From Lysobacteraceae bacterium (GTDB taxonomy: Bacteria; Pseudomonadota; Gammaproteobacteria; Xanthomonadales; Xanthomonadaceae): a stretch of DNA of 7,676 nt. The notes beneath the pieces are model-generated. The model did not search any database, was not told the DNA's origin, and saw nothing but the letters and a program-made list of their open reading frames with translations. Shown one piece after another: positions 5,410-7,676 of the stretch. The position numbers and the translations under genes are program-made. The stretch is taken from contig SEHC01000133.1 of NCBI GenBank assembly GCA_004173415.1, positions 1-7,676 on the forward strand, given 5' to 3'. Positions within the stretch are counted from its first letter, which is position 1, and each line of letters begins with the position of its first letter.

Positions 5410-6729
5410 TCACCCGACCGGCAGCCGCAACCTCGCCACCGCCCCACCCCTTTCCAAGTTGCCGAGGTCGGCCTCGCCGCCATGCAGGCGCGCCACCTCG
5501 GCCACGAAGGGCAGGCCCAGGCCGGAACTGCGCAGGCCGGTGCCTGGGCGCGGCAGCGAATAGAAGCGTTCGAACACCCGCGCCCGTGCGTAGTCCGGCA
5601 CGCCCGGGCCGTGGTCCTCGATCCGGATCTCGAGCATGCCGTCGGCGAGGGCGCTGGAGATCGCCACCTGGCCGCCGGGCGGCGAGAACGCGATCGCGTT
5701 CTCCAGCAGGTTCGACAGGGCCTGGCGCAGCAGCCAGGCATCGCCCTGCACGCGGGCCGGCGCGACGGGCTGCAGCGACAGGGTCACACCGGCCGCATCC
5801 AGCTTGCCGGCGACGTCTTCGGCGACCTGTTCCAGCAGCGCGGCCACGTCCACCGCCTCGCGCTGCTGCAGCCAGCCATGCTGTTCCACTTCGGCCAGCG
5901 CCAGCAGCTTGTCGATGGTCCCGGTCAGGCGCTGCTCCTGGCTGCGGATGTGGCGGGCGAACCGTTGCCGGTCGGCCTCCGGCAACGGTTCCTGCAACAG
6001 CTCGGCGGCGCCGCGGATCGCCGCCAGCGGGCTCTTCATGGGCAACGGCGCGACCTGCTCACCGGCGCTGACCGCCTGCGCGTAGCGGTTGAGGCGGTTG
6101 ATCCCGCGCATCAGCCACCAGGTCATCAGCACGCCGATCAGCGCCGACAGGCCGACCAGCCAGCCGCCGCGGCGCATGATGTTGCGCTGGCTGGCGGCGA
6201 TGAACGGCTCGAAGGTGGCGTTGGGCTGGGACAGGGTCAGCACGCCGATCAGGCGCTCGCCGTCGCGGATCGGCGCGGCCACGTGCATCACCGTGCGGGT
6301 CCCGTCGCCCGGGGTCTCCGGACTGGAGCGCGCGCCGTACTCGCCGCGCAGGGTGCGGCGGACATCGTTCCAGCGCGAATTGTCGCGACCCACGTCGCGG
6401 CCTTCGGAGTCGTAGACCACGATGCCGCGCGCGTCGGTGATGCTGACCTGGTACTCGATGCGCTGCTTGGGGAACTGCCAGACGGTGGCGTTGAGTTGCC
6501 GGCGCCGGGCCTGGGCCAGGTCGCGGGCGAAGCCGCCGGCGGCGATGCGGCCGGACTTGAGATCGTCGGCCGCCATCACCGCCAGCACGTTGGCCGCGTC
6601 GACCAGGGTCGATTCCATCGCCTGGCGCACGCCCGGCTTCACTTCGTTGACGAACACGCGCATGACGAAGAACGCGGCCAGCCCGACGATCAGGAAGAAG
6701 CCCAGGAACAGGCGCAGGCCCAGCCGCAC
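5410..6729 (-). CDS. creC: Sensor histidine kinase CreC with the H-box histidine deleted
   Basis: The product has 439 residues against about 474 in E. coli CreC. The N-terminus (MRLGLRLFLGFFLIVGLAAFF) holds TM1 (about 5-25). A periplasmic sensor domain includes SRWNDVRRTLRGEYGARS (118-135) and VMHVAAPIRDGERLIGVL (147-164), both strongly CreC-like, and TM2 lies at 188-207. HAMP starts normally (INRLNRYAQAVSAGEQVAPLP, ending at 230). It then jumps straight to MKSPLAAIRGAAELL at 231, where CreC should have some 37 further residues ending in His-Glu before (L/M)KSP. The phosphoacceptor His is therefore absent. The catalytic domain looks intact: N box LLENAIAF 341-348, G1 DHGPGVPD 372-379, F box FERFY 386-390, G2 SSGLGL 401-406. 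The start is GTG, directly after the creB TGA, with GGAG 6 nt upstream. The identity is firm; kinase activity is doubtful. Confidence 0.95.
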   Translation of the reverse strand: MRLGLRLFLGFFLIVGLAAFFVMRVFVNEVKPGVRQAMESTLVDAANVLAVMAADDLKSGRIAAGGFARDLAQARRRQLNATVWQFPKQRIEYQVSITDARGIVVYDSEGRDVGRDNSRWNDVRRTLRGEYGARSSPETPGDGTRTVMHVAAPIRDGERLIGVLTLSQPNATFEPFIAASQRNIMRRGGWLVGLSALIGVLMTWWLMRGINRLNRYAQAVSAGEQVAPLPMKSPLAAIRGAAELLQEPLPEADRQRFARHIRSQEQRLTGTIDKLLALAEVEQHGWLQQREAVDVAALLEQVAEDVAGKLDAAGVTLSLQPVAPARVQGDAWLLRQALSNLLENAIAFSPPGGQVAISSALADGMLEIRIEDHGPGVPDYARARVFERFYSLPRPGTGLRSSGLGLPFVAEVARLHGGEADLGNLERGGAVARLRLPVG

Positions 6730-7422
6730 TCAGGGCTCCAGGGCGTAGCCGAGGCCACGGTGGGTGCGGATCGGGTCGTGTTCGGCGCCGGCCGCGCGCA
6801 GCTTGGCGCGCAGTGTCTTGACGTGGGTGTCGATGGTCCGGTCGGCGCTTTCGGCGGCGCTGTCCCAGCCATGGTCCATCAGCTGGGCGCGGCTGAGGAT
6901 CGCGCCAGGGCGCTGCAGCAGCGCCGCCAGCAGCACGTATTCGTAACGGGTCAGCTCCAGCGCACGGCCGCGGAAATGGATGCGGTGGCCCTGTCCGTCG
7001 AGCTGGAAATCCCCGTGCACGACCTGCGTGGCGGACGCTGCCTGCGGCTGGCTGCGACGCAGCCGCGCGCGCACCCGCGCCACCAGCTCGCGCGGTGAGA
7101 ACGGCTTGGCCATGTAGTCGTCGGCGCCCAGCTCCAGGCCCAGCACGCGATCGATCTCGTCGTTGCGCGCGGTCAGGAAGATCACCGGCACCTGGCTGAC
7201 CCACGCCTCGGTGGAGCTTCGCAACTCGCGGCACACGTCGAAACCGCTGCGGTCCGGCAGGCCCACGTCCAGCACCACCACGTCGACGCCGCCAGCGCGC
7301 ACCCGCGGCGCGACCTCGCCGCCGAGCAGGCAGTGCTCGGCCTGCAGGCCTTCGCTGCGCAGGGCATACAGCACCGCGTCGGCGATGGCCGGTTCGTCTT
7401 CCGCGATCAGGACCAGGGGCAT
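6730..7422 (-). CDS. creB: Response regulator CreB (OmpR/PhoB family)
   Basis: The product has 230 residues (E. coli CreB about 229). The receiver domain (about 1-120) has the acidic pocket Glu8-Asp9, phosphoacceptor Asp52 in VVLDVGLPD, Thr84 in IFLTAR and Lys106 in AKPFSPREL. The winged-helix DNA-binding domain (about 134-228) has LTRYEYVLLAALL at 157-169, the recognition helix DRTIDTHVKTLRAKL at 194-208, and the terminal hairpin RTHRGLGYALEP at 219-230. All catalytic residues are present, unlike in its partner CreC. It is expected to bind TTCAC-N6-TTCAC tags, and one such match lies before creD. The ATG at 7422 gives the normal receiver N-terminus (MPLVLIAEDEP). The frame is open up to 7635, but the extra residues are not receiver sequence. 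No good ribosome site stands right before the ATG; a GGAGG lies about 28 nt upstream, overlapping a short palindrome. Confidence 0.96.
   Translation of the reverse strand: MPLVLIAEDEPAIADAVLYALRSEGLQAEHCLLGGEVAPRVRAGGVDVVVLDVGLPDRSGFDVCRELRSSTEAWVSQVPVIFLTARNDEIDRVLGLELGADDYMAKPFSPRELVARVRARLRRSQPQAASATQVVHGDFQLDGQGHRIHFRGRALELTRYEYVLLAALLQRPGAILSRAQLMDHGWDSAAESADRTIDTHVKTLRAKLRAAGAEHDPIRTHRGLGYALEP
6736..6739 (-). promoter_or_regulatory. Ribosome binding site inside the end of creB that fixes the GTG start of creC
   Basis: GGAG on the minus strand lies 6 nt before the GTG at 6729-6727, which follows the creB stop without a gap. The GTG start gives an N-terminus aligned with that of E. coli CreC (MRIGMRLLLG). 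CreB and CreC translation are probably coupled. Confidence 0.65.
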
Positions 7423-7430
7423 GGGCCGCA

Positions 7431-7445
7431 GGATACCGGCTATCC
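7431..7445. promoter_or_regulatory. Near-perfect palindrome just before the creB start
   Basis: GGATA and TATCC arms surround a five-base centre, with one unpaired position (six pairs out of seven). It lies 9 bp before the creB ATG. On the creB strand its upstream arm overlaps a GGAGGATA sequence that would be the best ribosome site if the spacing were shorter. It could be an operator or a small leader hairpin; the evidence is structural only. Confidence 0.3.
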
Positions 7446-7451
7446 TCCGCG

Positions 7452-7478
7452 CCCCGCCAATCGCACCCCGCCAATCGC
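7452..7478. repeat. 13-bp tandem direct repeat in the creB-rlmJ intergenic region
   Basis: CCCCGCCAATCGC occurs at 7452-7464 and again at 7466-7478, one base apart. It lies 30-56 bp upstream of the creB start. A direct repeat of about one helical turn plus a few bases could be a regulator site for creB, but it does not resemble a cre-tag. An inverted repeat CGCCGTG/CACGGCG (7478-7484, 7495-7501) follows it. Confidence 0.4.
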
Positions 7479-7581
7479 GCCGTGCGGCGCCGCCCACGGC
7501 GATCGGCTTACACTGGCCCTCCTTCCACGCATCACGCGCTGCCTTGGCGTGACCGCAGCGCATCGCCCCAGCAGGCCCCCG

Positions 7582-7676
7582 ATGAACTACAAACATGCCT
7601 TCCATGCCGGCAACCATGCCGACGTGCTCAAGCACATCGTGCTGCTGGCGTTGCTGGACGCGCTGAAGAAGAAGGA
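7582..7676 (+). CDS. rlmJ: 23S rRNA (adenine(2030)-N6)-methyltransferase RlmJ, N-terminal part
   Basis: The first 31 codons are visible and the rest is beyond the window. The N-terminus MNYKHAFHAGNHADVLKHIVLLALLDAL is nearly superimposable on E. coli RlmJ (formerly YhiR), which begins MLSYRHSFHAGNHADVLKH. RlmJ methylates A2030 of 23S rRNA using S-adenosylmethionine; its catalytic DPPY-type motif lies downstream and cannot be checked. The ATG at 7582 has a modest AGCAGG ribosome site about 8 nt upstream. The gene diverges from creB across 159 bp. A possible -10-like TACACT at 7509-7514 lies upstream, but without a clear -35. Confidence 0.95.
   Translation, partial: MNYKHAFHAGNHADVLKHIVLLALLDALKKK

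Noticed and set aside
5482..7098. Long plus-strand open frame opposite creC and creB
   Set aside because: It is an antisense shadow with His/Gln/Arg-biased composition, typical of the strand opposite a GC-rich gene, and has no recognisable domain.
7509..7514. TACACT as a -10 element for rlmJ
   Set aside because: No acceptable -35 hexamer stands 16-18 bp upstream, so a promoter is not called.
7423..7635. Upstream extension of CreB to 7635
   Set aside because: The 71 additional residues run antisense across the rlmJ start and have no receiver-domain character. CreB normally begins at the MPLVLIAEDEP sequence.

Overview
The window is GC-rich (roughly two-thirds G+C, estimated by eye) and its gene set points to a gammaproteobacterium of the Xanthomonadaceae (Stenotrophomonas/Xanthomonas/Pseudoxanthomonas type). 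The evidence is an rlmJ-creB-creC-creD neighbourhood with clear proteobacterial CreBCD homology, plus REP/MITE-like GC-rich hairpin repeats of a kind common between genes in that family. The genus cannot be fixed from sequence alone.

Layout. At the left edge lies the C-terminal part of a PAP2-type membrane phosphatase (+, 1-288). All other complete genes are on the minus strand. Read in transcription order from the right they are: creB (7422-6730), creC (6729-5410), a 1.45-kb non-coding tandem array of seven hairpin-rich repeat units (about 5372-3926), creD (3810-2443), an unrecognised 190-residue protein (2435-1863), a GNAT acetyltransferase (1797-1192) and a carbon-nitrogen hydrolase (1195-272). 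The last of these runs tail-to-tail into the PAP2 gene with a 17-bp overlap. At the right edge the first 31 codons of rlmJ (+, from 7582) diverge from creB across a 159-bp intergenic region.

How the genes relate. CreB (response regulator), CreC (sensor kinase) and CreD (inner-membrane output protein) form the carbon-source-responsive/BlrAB-like system. In several gammaproteobacteria this system controls creD and influences beta-lactam response and envelope homeostasis. A good match to the CreB operator (TTCAC-N6-TTCAA) sits 66 bp upstream of the creD start, on the creD strand. The GNAT and nitrilase genes overlap by ATGA and are probably translated together.

Main points of interest. (1) CreC reads as a full-length, in-frame sensor except for a deletion of about 37 codons at residue 230/231. 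It removes the distal HAMP linker and the His-Glu of the H box, so this CreC appears to lack its phosphoacceptor histidine. (2) The array between creC and creD is a tandem, higher-order amplification of a hairpin-bearing miniature element together with its flanking spacer. It physically separates creBC from creD. (3) A perfect 13-bp inverted repeat surrounds the start codon of the GNAT gene and offers two mutually exclusive mRNA folds, one of which buries the AUG.
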